64,000 nt of DNA from Ornithinimicrobium humiphilum (GTDB taxonomy: Bacteria > Actinomycetota > Actinomycetes > Actinomycetales > Dermatophilaceae), in assembly GCF_006716885.1 (NCBI RefSeq), contig NZ_VFPU01000002.1:248001-312000 (forward strand). The letters run 5' to 3'. The position numbers were made by a program, and so were the translations under genes. Every line of letters begins with the position of its first letter. Position 1 is the first letter of the stretch. The notes beneath the pieces were generated by a model. The model saw only the letters and a program-made list of their open reading frames with translations. It did no database searches and was not told where the DNA came from. Positions 52,405-60,390 of this stretch are shown piece by piece.

Positions 52405-53277
52405 TCACACCCTCTCGATGCGGGTCTCGCCGAACAGGCCGTAGGGCTTGACGAGCAGGATCAGGACGAGGACGACGTAGGGGATGACGGTGGCCAGGCC
52501 CGGGTCGAAGTAGGTGCCGGTCGCCTGCTTGAGCAGGCCGATGATCACGCCACCGACGATGGTGCCGGGCACCGAGTCGAGGCCGCCGAGGATCACGACC
52601 GGGAAGACCAGGAGGCCGAAGGCGGCGAGGTTCTGGTCGACAGCGGAGATGTCGGCGAGCAGCACGCCGGCGATGAGCGCGCTCACCCCGGCCAGCGCCC
52701 AGGCCATCGCGAAGATGCGCCGCACCGAGATGCCCATCGTCATCGCCGCCTGCTGGTCGTCGGCGACGGCCCGCATCGCGATGCCGTGCTTGGACCGTCG
52801 GAAGAAGACCGTGAAGGCGGTGAGCACGACGGCCGCGACGAGGATGACGAGCAGCCGGTTGATCGGCACCGTGGCGCCGAGGAGGTTGACCGAGCCGGTC
52901 GGCAGCAGCTTGGGCATCGGCTTGGGGCTGGTGCCGTAGAACATCTGGACCAGCGCCCGCAGCAGCGACGAGAGGCCGATCGTCACCATGATGATGCTGA
53001 TGGGGCTCTCGCCGACCATCGGCCGCAGGATGAGCCGCTCGACGAGGATGCCGATGATCGTCGCGACGACCACGCCGACGACGACCGCGACCGCGAGCGG
53101 CAGGCCCATGACGACGAAGGCCGTGTAGAACATGTAGGCGCCGACCAGCAGGAACTCGCCCTGGGCGAAGTTGATGACCGCGGTGGCCTTGTAGATCAGC
53201 ACGAAGCCGAGCGCGGCGAGCGCCAGGATCGCGCCGTCGGCCAGGCCGTAGGCCAGCACGGCGACGAGCGTGCTCAT
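52405..53277 (-). CDS. livH: Branched-chain-type ABC transporter permease (LivH)
   Basis: A 290-residue membrane protein with about eight helices. ATAVINFAQGEFLLVGAYM near 31 and the coupling loop MGISVRRIFAMAWALAGVSALIAG near 180 are typical of LivH. The ATG at 53277 overlaps the stop of the acyl-CoA ligase gene by ATGA. Alternative upstream in-frame starts would run into that gene. Confidence 0.9.
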   Translation of the reverse strand: MSTLVAVLAYGLADGAILALAALGFVLIYKATAVINFAQGEFLLVGAYMFYTAFVVMGLPLAVAVVVGVVVATIIGILVERLILRPMVGESPISIIMVTIGLSSLLRALVQMFYGTSPKPMPKLLPTGSVNLLGATVPINRLLVILVAAVVLTAFTVFFRRSKHGIAMRAVADDQQAAMTMGISVRRIFAMAWALAGVSALIAGVLLADISAVDQNLAAFGLLVFPVVILGGLDSVPGTIVGGVIIGLLKQATGTYFDPGLATVIPYVVLVLILLVKPYGLFGETRIERV

Positions 53278-55298
53278 CGGGCCCTCCTCTGGGTGGTGCG
53301 ACCGCTCCAGACGGGCCGGCGTCCGCGGCCCTGCGGGATCGAGTAGGTGGTCAGGTCGAAGATCCGCAGCGCCAGCTCGCGGACGACCGAGCTGCCGTCC
53401 TGGTAGGTGATGCGGCTGGAGATGCGCGCCTCGTCGTCGCCGCGCCGCAGCGCCGAGATGATGTCGGCGTAGCGCTCGTCGATGACGTTGCGGCGCACCT
53501 TGCGGGTGCGGGTGATCTCGTCGTCGTCCGGGTCGAGCTGCTTGTGCAGGAGCACGAAGCGCTGCACCCGGATCGGCTCGGGCAGGTCCTCGTTGGCCCG
53601 CGTGATCTCCTCGGCGAGGAGGTCGTAGACCTCCTCCTTCCCCGCCAGGTCGGTGTAGGTCGTGTAGCTGAGCCGCTCGTGCTCGGCCCACGACCCCACG
53701 GTGCCGGGGTCGATGGTGATCATCGCGGTCATGCCCTGCCCGGCCTCCTCGGGGCCGAAGGTGACGGCCTCCTCGACGTAGGGGCTGAACTTGAGCTTGT
53801 TCTCGATGAAGGCGCTGGAGTAGCGGCTGCCGTCGGGCGCGGTGAGCACGTCCTTCTGGCGGTCGATGACGACCAGGTGGCCCTTCTCGTCGAGATAGCC
53901 GGCGTCGCCGGTGTGCAGCCAGCCGTCGGTGTCGACCGTCTTGGCGGTCTCCTCGGGCTGCTTGTGGTAGCCGCGGAAGACCGAGGCCGAGCGCAGCAGG
54001 ATCTCGCCCTCGTCACTGATCCGCAGGTCGGTGCCGGGGATCGGGGTGCCGACGGTGTTGAAGGCGATGTCGTCGTCGCGGTGCACGACCGCGATGCCGC
54101 AGATCTCGGTCTGGCCGTAGATCTGCTTGAGGTTGACGCCGATCGCGTGGAAGAAGCGGAAGACATCGGGCCCGAGCGGGGCGCCGCCGGTGTAGGCGCG
54201 CTTGACGCGGGCCAGGCCGAGCTGGTCGCGGACCGGTCGGGTGGAGACGAGGTCGGCGACCTTGGGCAGGACGCCGCCGGAGCCCTTGCCCTGGACCCGG
54301 CGCTGCGCGGCCCGGTCGCCCACGTCATACCCCCAGCCGAAGACGGCCCGCTTGAGCCAGCCGGCCTCGTCGATGCGGACCTGCACCTCCGAGAGCATCG
54401 ACTCCCAGATGCGCGGCGGGGAGAACATGACGTCCGGGCCGATCTCGCGGAGGTCGGCGCGCTGGGTGGAGGCGTCCTCGGGGAAGGAGAGCGTCAGGCC
54501 GCGGGAGAGGCCGATCGCCACCGCCAGCATCTGCTCGCCGATCCAGGCGAAGGGCAGGAAGGAGACGTAGCGGAAGTGCTTGTCGACCGGGTCGATGTCG
54601 GTGAGGTGGTCGGCCATCGCCAGGAGGTTGGCGTGGGACAGCTCGCCGAGCTTGGGCTTGGAGGTGGTGCCCGAGGTGGTGCAGATGACCGCGACGTCCT
54701 CGGGGGTGCCGGCGGCGACCTGCTCGTCGTACCAGCCGGCGTGCTCCTCGCCCCAGGCCCGGCCCTCGCGCTCGACGTCGGTGAAGTCGACCAGCCACGG
54801 GTCGGCGTAGCCCTCGAGGCCGTGCGGGTCGTAGAAGACGACGCGCCCGACCTGCTCGCCCAGCCCGCTGCCGGAGTCGCGCAGGCGCAGCAGCTTGTCG
54901 ACCTGCTCCTGGTCCTCGGCGACGACGACGCGCGCGGCGGAGAGGGTGAGGATGTGCTCGAGCTCCTCGCCGATCGAGGTCGGGTAGATGCCGACGACCG
55001 AGGCGCCGATCGACTGCGCGGCCAGCTCGGCGATGAGCCACTCGGGGCGGTTGTCGCCGAGCACCGCGACGATCTCGCCGCGCCGCACGCCCGAGGCGGC
55101 CAGGCCGTGGGCGAAGTCGCGCACGCGCTCGGCATACTCCGCCCAGGTCATCGGCTGCCAGATGCCGTAGAGCTTCTCCTGCATCGCGACGTCGTCGGGG
55201 CGCGTGGTCGCCAGCTCCTGCAGGAGCCGCGGGAAGGTGGTGCGCGCCGAGGGCGCGTCGGTGTGCTCGGTCGTGATGCTGGTCGCCTGCTCAGGCAT
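53274..55298 (-). CDS. Long-chain-type acyl-CoA ligase (AMP-forming)
   Basis: A 674-residue adenylate-forming enzyme of the FadD15-like group. P-loop CTTSGTTSKPKLGELSH near 210-226, YGQTEICGIAV near 395, HTGDAGYLDEKGHLVVIDRQKD near 459-480, and a C-terminal TRTRKVRRNVI with the catalytic-type Lys. Thus the active site is intact. It makes acyl-CoA from a free acid with ATP. Its place between livG (8-bp overlap) and livH (4-bp overlap) means uptake and activation of the same acid are probably linked. Confidence 0.88.
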   Translation of the reverse strand: MPEQATSITTEHTDAPSARTTFPRLLQELATTRPDDVAMQEKLYGIWQPMTWAEYAERVRDFAHGLAASGVRRGEIVAVLGDNRPEWLIAELAAQSIGASVVGIYPTSIGEELEHILTLSAARVVVAEDQEQVDKLLRLRDSGSGLGEQVGRVVFYDPHGLEGYADPWLVDFTDVEREGRAWGEEHAGWYDEQVAAGTPEDVAVICTTSGTTSKPKLGELSHANLLAMADHLTDIDPVDKHFRYVSFLPFAWIGEQMLAVAIGLSRGLTLSFPEDASTQRADLREIGPDVMFSPPRIWESMLSEVQVRIDEAGWLKRAVFGWGYDVGDRAAQRRVQGKGSGGVLPKVADLVSTRPVRDQLGLARVKRAYTGGAPLGPDVFRFFHAIGVNLKQIYGQTEICGIAVVHRDDDIAFNTVGTPIPGTDLRISDEGEILLRSASVFRGYHKQPEETAKTVDTDGWLHTGDAGYLDEKGHLVVIDRQKDVLTAPDGSRYSSAFIENKLKFSPYVEEAVTFGPEEAGQGMTAMITIDPGTVGSWAEHERLSYTTYTDLAGKEEVYDLLAEEITRANEDLPEPIRVQRFVLLHKQLDPDDDEITRTRKVRRNVIDERYADIISALRRGDDEARISSRITYQDGSSVVRELALRIFDLTTYSIPQGRGRRPVWSGRTTQRRAR

Positions 55299-56223
55299 CG
55301 GTGCCCTCCTCCGTCAGGTGCTCCACGGCCTCGCGGACGGCGGCGGCGTCCGCAGGGTTGTCAGAGTCGGAGCCGAGGTAGGCCTCGATGACCGCGGGGT
55401 CGGCCTTGACCTCGTCGGGCGTGCCGTCGGCGATGAGCCTGCCGAAGTCGAGCACGCTGACGCGGTCGGAGATGTCCATGACGACGTTCATGTCGTGCTC
55501 GATGAGGACGACCGAGACGCCGGCGAGCTCGTGGACGTCGAGGATGTAGCGGGCCATGTCCTCCTTCTCCTCGGCGTTCATGCCGGCCATCGGCTCGTCG
55601 AGCAGCAGCAGCGCGGGCTGGATGCAGAGCGCCCGGCCCAGCTCGACCCGCTTCTGGATGCCGTAGGCGAGCGAGCCGACCGGCTTGTGGCGGAAGGACT
55701 GCAGCTGGAGCAGGTCGATGACCTCCTCGACCAGGTGGCGGTGCTCGATCTCCTGCTTGCGGGCGGGGCCGAACCACAGCATCGACGCGAGCACCGAGTG
55801 CTTCATGTGGATGTGGCGGCCGAGCATGAGGTTCTCCAGCACCGACAGGTGGGAGAAGAGCTCGATGTTCTGGAAGGAGCGGGCGACGCCGAGGCGGGCG
55901 ACCTTGAAGGACGGCAGCTGCGTCAGCAGGTGCGAGCGCTCGGCCACCTCGCGGCCCTCGATGTCGGTGCCGCCGCCGGTGTGCAGGCGGATCTGGCCCT
56001 CCTGCGGGTGGTAGATGCCGCTGATGCAGTTGAGCAGCGAGCTCTTGCCGGCGCCGTTGGGGCCGATGATCGCGTGGACGTGGCCCTGGGTGACGGTGAA
56101 CGAGACGCTCGTCAGCGCCCTCACGCCGCCGAAGCGCAGCGAGATGTCGTCCACCTCGAGCAGCGGCAGGCCCTGGGGGCGGCTGCTGCCGTTGAGCGAA
56201 TGCTGGTAGGCCCTGGTGAGCAC
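55291..56223 (-). CDS. livG: Branched-chain-type ABC transporter ATPase (LivG)
   Basis: A 310-residue ABC ATPase: IGPNGAGKSSLLNCISG (Walker A), SLAYGIQKRVELGRAL (LivG-type signature), LLLLDEPMAGMNAEE (Walker B). It has the extra C-terminal A-E-G-T/V-P-D-E-V region. It is the first gene of the minus-strand transporter operon and is divergent from the iclR gene; the 141-bp gap between them holds the operator-like repeats. C-terminal 25 residues extend past the usual end and overlap the ligase start by 8 bp. Confidence 0.9.
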   Translation of the reverse strand: MLTRAYQHSLNGSSRPQGLPLLEVDDISLRFGGVRALTSVSFTVTQGHVHAIIGPNGAGKSSLLNCISGIYHPQEGQIRLHTGGGTDIEGREVAERSHLLTQLPSFKVARLGVARSFQNIELFSHLSVLENLMLGRHIHMKHSVLASMLWFGPARKQEIEHRHLVEEVIDLLQLQSFRHKPVGSLAYGIQKRVELGRALCIQPALLLLDEPMAGMNAEEKEDMARYILDVHELAGVSVVLIEHDMNVVMDISDRVSVLDFGRLIADGTPDEVKADPAVIEAYLGSDSDNPADAAAVREAVEHLTEEGTDA

Positions 56224-56278
56224 GGGCGCTCTCCTCGCGGTCGACGTTGACGGAAGGTTGCTGGGGATGACACTACGT

Positions 56279-56293
56279 TTTCACTATCTGAAA
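56279..56293. promoter_or_regulatory. TTTCA-N5-TGAAA inverted repeat in the livG/iclR gap
   Basis: TTTCA at 56279-56283 and TGAAA at 56289-56293 are exact complements around CTATC, 56 bp upstream of the livG start. Semi-palindromes of this type are bound by IclR-family regulators, and such a regulator is encoded next door. Confidence 0.45.
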
Positions 56294-56317
56294 GACAAGA
56301 CCCTTTGACCGGAATGT

Positions 56318-56343
56318 TGCACCGCATGTTGGTATGCGGTGCA
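56318..56343. promoter_or_regulatory. 10-bp-arm palindrome upstream of iclR
   Basis: TGCACCGCAT and ATGCGGTGCA flank a 6-nt loop, ending 21 bp before the iclR ATG at 56365 (4 bp before an alternative ATG at 56347). A likely autoregulatory operator for the divergent livG and iclR promoters. Confidence 0.55.
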
Positions 56344-56364
56344 GGCATGGTGGAAGATGCGCTC

Positions 56365-57138
56365 ATGAAGCAGGCAGAAGCGTCCGGGACCCCGGACGGC
56401 ACGGCGGCCCGGGGCGGGCTCGGCACCGTGCGCAACGCGGTGCAGCTCCTCGAGCTGCTCAGCGAGGGTCCCGCCTACCAGCAGCTCACCGACCTGGCGG
56501 AGCGGAGCGGGCTCTCCATCCCCACGGTCCACCGGCTGCTGCGCTCCCTCGTGCTGGCCGATCTCGTGGTGCAGGACCCGCGGTCCTCGCGCTACGGCCT
56601 CGGGCCCGAGCTGACGCGCCTGTCCAACCACTACCTGTCGCGGCTCCCGCTGCTCGGGGCGCTCGCGCCCTACCTCTCCCAGCTCCGCGACCAGCTGGGC
56701 GCGACGATCCACGTCCAGACGCTGGTGCGCGGCGAGGTCGTCTACGTCGACCGTGTCGACGGGCATGACCGCGGGCCCTACCGTGACACCCACCGGGTCC
56801 ACCCGGCGCTGGAGTCGGCCGGTGGCCGGCTGCTCGTGGCGCGGGCTGATGACGAGCAGTGGCGGCGGGCCGTCGCCGCGGCGGTCGAGCCGGAGGTGGC
56901 CGAGGAGGCGGAGGCGTCGCGCGCGGCCTGGGCGGTCGCGGACCACCTGGCCCTGACCCCCGCCGACCCGACGCTCCCGGCCGAGGTCGCCGTGCCCGTC
57001 GTCGACGGCGCCGGCGTCACGGTCGCGGCGCTGTCGGCCAACGAGGACAGCGTCGACGACGCCGCCCGGGTCAAGGTGGTGGCCGCCCACCTGGGCCGGG
57101 CCGCCCGCGCCGCGGGAAGGACGCTCGGACATGCCTGA
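56365..57138 (+). CDS. IclR-family transcriptional regulator
   Basis: A 257-residue IclR-type regulator: an N-terminal winged helix-turn-helix (LTDLAERSGLSIPTVHRLLRSLVLADLV at about 37-64) and a C-terminal ligand-binding domain with HVQTLVRGEVVYVDRVDG. I use the ATG at 56365 with GGTGGAAG upstream; ATG at 56347 is an alternative. It is divergent from livG and overlaps the next gene by 8 bp. It probably controls the transporter/ligase operon in response to the transported acid or its CoA ester. Confidence 0.88.
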   Translation: MKQAEASGTPDGTAARGGLGTVRNAVQLLELLSEGPAYQQLTDLAERSGLSIPTVHRLLRSLVLADLVVQDPRSSRYGLGPELTRLSNHYLSRLPLLGALAPYLSQLRDQLGATIHVQTLVRGEVVYVDRVDGHDRGPYRDTHRVHPALESAGGRLLVARADDEQWRRAVAAAVEPEVAEEAEASRAAWAVADHLALTPADPTLPAEVAVPVVDGAGVTVAALSANEDSVDDAARVKVVAAHLGRAARAAGRTLGHA

Positions 57139-58996
57139 GGACTCGACCGTGCCCGAGAACTCGCCCGGGACGCCCGGGCTGACCGCTCCCCCGCCCGCCG
57201 AGGCCTGGACCCCGGTCGTGGACCGCCTGGGCCTGCTCACGCCATACCGGAGCCTGTGGGAGCCGGGCGAGCGCTCGGGCACCTGGCTGCCCGGGGCCGA
57301 GCTCAACCTGTCGGTGTCGTGCGTCGAGCGGCACCTGCCCGAGCGCGGCGACCGGGTGGCGCTGCACTGGGAGGGCGAGCCGGGCGACACGCGGAGCCTG
57401 ACCTACGCGCAGCTGCACGAGCAGGTCGTGGCGCTGGCGCGCTCGCTGCGCTCGATGGGCGTCGGCGTGGGCGACCGCGTCGGGCTGCACCTGGGGTGGC
57501 TGCCCGAGACGGTCGTCGCGATGCTCGCCTGCGCGCGGATCGGCGCGATCCACACCGTGCTGCCGGCGCCGCTGCCGGCCGAGCCGCTCGCCGACCGGCT
57601 GGCGCTGCTCGACCTCAAGGTGCTCTTCACCCAGGACGGTGCCTGGCGCCACGGGGCAGTGCTGCCGCTCAAGGCGCGCGCCGACGAGGCGATGGCCGCG
57701 GTCGGCGGCATCGAGCACACGGTCGTGGTGCGGCGGACCGGCATGGACGTGCAGTGGTTCGAGGGCGACCGGTGGCTGCACGACCTGCTCGCGGCGGCGC
57801 GTCCCGGCGTCGAGGCGGAGGCCGGCGGCGAGGCGGTGCCGCTGCCGGTCGACCACCCGATCGCGACCGTGCCGCTGGCCAACCGCGGCGGACAACCGGT
57901 CTCGATCGTCCACGGGACGGGCACGATGCTCGCCGGGGCGATCGCGGTGCACGAGCACGTGTCGACGGGCGGGCCGTTCTGGGTCGCCGGCGACATCTCG
58001 TGGGCGGTGACGCAGTTCCACGCGATCTACGGGCCGCTCGCCTGCGGCGACACCTCGGTCATGTACGAGGGGACCCTCGACGTCCCCACCCACCAGCGGG
58101 CGTGGGACATCATCCGGAAGTACGGCGTCGAGGTGCTCATGACCTCGCCGTCGGTGATGCGGACGATCCGGGGCTGGGCGCGGGAGATGCCGCAGGTCTC
58201 GGCGGTGCCCGCGCTGCGACGCGTGGTGACCGCGGGCGAGCCGGTCGAGGAGGACCTCGCCGCGTGGATGCGCGAGGCGCTCGGCGACGAGGGCCTCGAG
58301 GTCGGCGACGCCTGGGGCCAGCTCGAGCTCGGCGGGATCGTGCGGGTGACGGGGCTGTCCGGCGGGTCTGGCCTGCCGGACTGCGGGCTGCAGATCGTGG
58401 ACGCGGACGGGTCGCCGGTCGCCGACGGGGAGTCGGGTGAGGTCGTGCTGACGCGGCCGTGGGCCGGGACGATGGTCGGGGTCGAGGGCGACGTCGCCGA
58501 GGTGGCGATGGCGCACTGGACGCGGCACCCCGGCGTCTACGCCACGGGCGACCTGGCTCGGATCGGGTCGGACGGTCGGGTCGAGTTCCTGGGCCGGACC
58601 GACGACGTGGTGTCGATCAGCGGCCAGCTGGTGTCGCTGCGCGAGGTGCGGGAGGTGCTCGAGGACCACCCGTTCGTGCGGCGCGCCGAGGTGACCTGGC
58701 GCAAGGACCCCGAGCTCGGGCGCTCGCTCGTCGCGGCGGTGGCGTTGTCGGACGAGGTCGGACCCGCTCCCGACCTGGACGCGGTGGCCGTGGAGCTCAT
58801 GGACGCCGTGCGCGAGCTGCTGGGCGGCCTCGCCCGCCCCCGGGCGCTGCTCGTGCTCGACCGCTTCGGCGACGAGCTCGGCCGGCGCGAGCGCGCGCAG
58901 GCGATCGCGACGCTGGCGACGCCGGACCGGGCCGGGGCTCCCCGGTCGGTGGCGTGGGAGCAGATCCTCGCCGCGGCGGGTCACCCGATCACCTGA
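57131..58996 (+). CDS. Acetyl-CoA-synthetase-like protein with degenerate active site
   Basis: A 621-residue protein clearly homologous to acetyl/propionyl-CoA synthetases: WVAGDISWAVTQFHAIYGPLACG near 284-306, YEGTLDVPT, EVLMTSPSVMR near 334, DAWGQLELGG and YATGDLARIGSDGRVEFLGRTDD. The P-loop expected as YTSGSTGKPKG reads SIVHGTGTMLAGA (about 258-270), and the catalytic Lys block near 580 reads GDELGRRERAQ with no Lys. It is therefore probably not an acyl-CoA ligase; a sensor or CoA-ester-binding role next to IclR is possible. It overlaps iclR by 8 bp. Confidence 0.82.
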   Translation: MPEDSTVPENSPGTPGLTAPPPAEAWTPVVDRLGLLTPYRSLWEPGERSGTWLPGAELNLSVSCVERHLPERGDRVALHWEGEPGDTRSLTYAQLHEQVVALARSLRSMGVGVGDRVGLHLGWLPETVVAMLACARIGAIHTVLPAPLPAEPLADRLALLDLKVLFTQDGAWRHGAVLPLKARADEAMAAVGGIEHTVVVRRTGMDVQWFEGDRWLHDLLAAARPGVEAEAGGEAVPLPVDHPIATVPLANRGGQPVSIVHGTGTMLAGAIAVHEHVSTGGPFWVAGDISWAVTQFHAIYGPLACGDTSVMYEGTLDVPTHQRAWDIIRKYGVEVLMTSPSVMRTIRGWAREMPQVSAVPALRRVVTAGEPVEEDLAAWMREALGDEGLEVGDAWGQLELGGIVRVTGLSGGSGLPDCGLQIVDADGSPVADGESGEVVLTRPWAGTMVGVEGDVAEVAMAHWTRHPGVYATGDLARIGSDGRVEFLGRTDDVVSISGQLVSLREVREVLEDHPFVRRAEVTWRKDPELGRSLVAAVALSDEVGPAPDLDAVAVELMDAVRELLGGLARPRALLVLDRFGDELGRRERAQAIATLATPDRAGAPRSVAWEQILAAAGHPIT

Positions 58997-59080
58997 CGTC
59001 GGCGCGCCGGCGGCGCGCGCGCCCGAACGCGCCCACCCCCGCGCGCCTTGGCCCGCCCTGGCGCCTTCCCGCCCCGACCC

Positions 59081-59162
59081 GTCCCGGCGACACGCCCGAC
59101 CTGACCGGCTCGAGCGCGCACATGCTCGCTCAGGCCGGTGTCGGCGGGCGCGTCGTCGGGAC
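59081..59162. repeat. 82-bp class palindromic intergenic repeat, copy 2
   Basis: Begins GTCCCGGCGACACGCCC and ends with CGTCGTCGGGAC, with inner ACCTGACCGGCTCGAGCG and CGCTCAGGCCGGTGTC arms. It begins 85 bp after the stop of the synthetase-like gene. Alignable along its whole length to the copies at 7815-7899 and 63720-63801. Confidence 0.85.
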
Positions 59163-59192
59163 GAAATCGTGCTGCGGCATACCCGACCCGGT

Positions 59193-59250
59193 CGACCTGG
59201 AGCGCGCACGTGCACCCTCGAGGTCGGCGCGGCCGGGCGTGTCGTCGGCG
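59193..59250. repeat. Partial copy of the 82-bp repeat
   Basis: Contains CTGGAGCGCGCACGTGCA and the right-arm GGGCGTGTCGTCGG but lacks the left GACACGCCC arm. It is 31 bp beyond copy 2, so it looks like a decayed tandem duplicate. Confidence 0.5.
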
Positions 59251-59334
59251 CGGAGGGTCCAGCGCCGGCGCGACCCACCTGCACCCGCGCGCCCCGCCTC
59301 CGCCCTCCGCCCTCCCCACCACCCTCCACCCCCA

Positions 59335-59371
59335 TATAAGCCTTGACTTATAGAGCAAGACCGCGCAGGAT
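59335..59371 (+). promoter_or_regulatory. arsR operator and promoter
   Basis: TATAAG at 59335-59340 and CTTATA at 59347-59352 form a perfect 6-bp-arm inverted repeat, the AT-rich type bound by ArsR-family repressors. It overlaps a -35-like TTGACT (59343-59348). With a 17-bp spacer the -10 would be CAGGAT (59366-59371), placing transcription start at the ATG (59378), i.e. a leaderless mRNA; AGGA could otherwise serve as a ribosome-binding site. Confidence 0.6.
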
Positions 59372-59377
59372 GGCCCC

Positions 59378-59758
59378 ATGGAGGCCTTCGACGTGCTGGG
59401 CGACCCGGTCCGCCGGCGCCTGCTGGAGCACCTGGCCAGCGGCGGCGAGCTGTCCGCCGGCGGGCTGGTGGCGCTGGCGCGCGAGGAGTTCGGCATCAGC
59501 CAGCCCGCCGTCTCCCAGCACCTCAAGGTCCTCCGCGACGCCGGCCTGGTCTCCGTCCGGGCCGACGGCACCCGTCGCATCTACGCACTCCGCGAGGAGC
59601 CGCTCGTGGCGGCCGAGCGCTGGCTCGCCGACCTGCGCGGCTTCTGGGGCCAGCGGCTCGACTCCCTCGAGACCGAGCTGGCGCGCGGCCGGCGCGAGCG
59701 ACGGCATACCCGACCCGAGGCGGCACCCGCCGCACGCACGCCCAGGAGGATGGCATGA
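59378..59758 (+). CDS. ArsR-family transcriptional repressor
   Basis: A 126-residue winged helix protein. FDVLGDPVRRRLLEHLA at 4-20, FGISQPAVSQHLKVLRDAGLVSVRADGTRRIYAL at about 38-71 are the recognition helix and wing. No metal-binding Cys pair is seen, so it belongs to the non-metal group that pairs with SRPBCC proteins. It overlaps the next gene as ATGA. It likely represses its own operon through the TATAAG/CTTATA site. Confidence 0.88.
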   Translation: MEAFDVLGDPVRRRLLEHLASGGELSAGGLVALAREEFGISQPAVSQHLKVLRDAGLVSVRADGTRRIYALREEPLVAAERWLADLRGFWGQRLDSLETELARGRRERRHTRPEAAPAARTPRRMA

Positions 59759-60390
59759 GGGACCTGATGCAGGAGCTGACCGCGGTGCGGCGCACCGTCG
59801 CCGACGGGGAGGTGCCGGCCGGCGAGGCCAGGGTGGTGACGCTCGCGCGCACCTACGCCGCGGACCCGGCCGACGTCTGGGACGCGCTGACCGACCCCGC
59901 CCGGATCGCCCGGTGGTTCCTGCCGGTGAGCGGCGACCTGCGGCTGGGCGGGCGCTACCAGTTCGAGGGCAACGCCGGCGGCGTCGTGCGCGAGTGCGAC
60001 GAGCCGCGCCGGCTGCTCGTCACGTGGGAGATGGGTCCGGCGGGTCCGGAGGACAGCTCGCTCGTCGAGGTGAGCCTGACGCCGGACGGCGACGGCACGC
60101 GGCTCGTGCTCGAGCACCGGGCGCAGGTGCCGGCGGAGATGTGGGACCAGTTCGGGCCGGGCGCCGTCGGCGTCGGCTGGGACGGCGCGCTGCTCGGTCT
60201 CGCGCTGCACCTGGCGGGCGACCAGATGACGGGCTCGCCCGACGAGATCGCCTCGGACCCGGCGGTGAAGGAGTTCAACCGCGAGTCGGCGCAGCTGTGG
60301 GGCGCCGCTCACCAGGCGGCCGGGGCCGACCCGGCGCTCGTCGCGGCCAACGTCGGGGCGACGACGCAGTTCTACGTGCCGGCGGACTAG
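59755..60390 (+). CDS. SRPBCC/AHSA1-family protein
   Basis: A 211-residue START-like protein (Aha1/SRPBCC superfamily). TYAADPADVWDALTDPARIARWFLPVSGDLRLGG at about 33-66 and LLVTWEMGP near 84 are typical. Such proteins bind hydrophobic small molecules; the ligand is unknown. It is translationally coupled to arsR (ATGA). Its stop overlaps that of the convergent esterase gene by 4 bp (CTAG). Confidence 0.85.
   Translation: MRDLMQELTAVRRTVADGEVPAGEARVVTLARTYAADPADVWDALTDPARIARWFLPVSGDLRLGGRYQFEGNAGGVVRECDEPRRLLVTWEMGPAGPEDSSLVEVSLTPDGDGTRLVLEHRAQVPAEMWDQFGPGAVGVGWDGALLGLALHLAGDQMTGSPDEIASDPAVKEFNRESAQLWGAAHQAAGADPALVAANVGATTQFYVPAD

Larger units (their letters stand above)
58997..59377. other. 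Intergenic region, 381 bp, with repeat elements
   Basis: It holds the second copy of the 82-bp palindromic repeat (59081-59162), a partial copy (about 59193-59250) and the arsR operator/promoter (59335-59371). No other gene is supported. Confidence 0.5.

Noticed and set aside
53544..55391. A 615-codon plus-strand frame opposite the acyl-CoA ligase
   Set aside because: Low-complexity Asp/Gly/Val composition and no ribosome-binding site; the minus strand has full ligase motifs.
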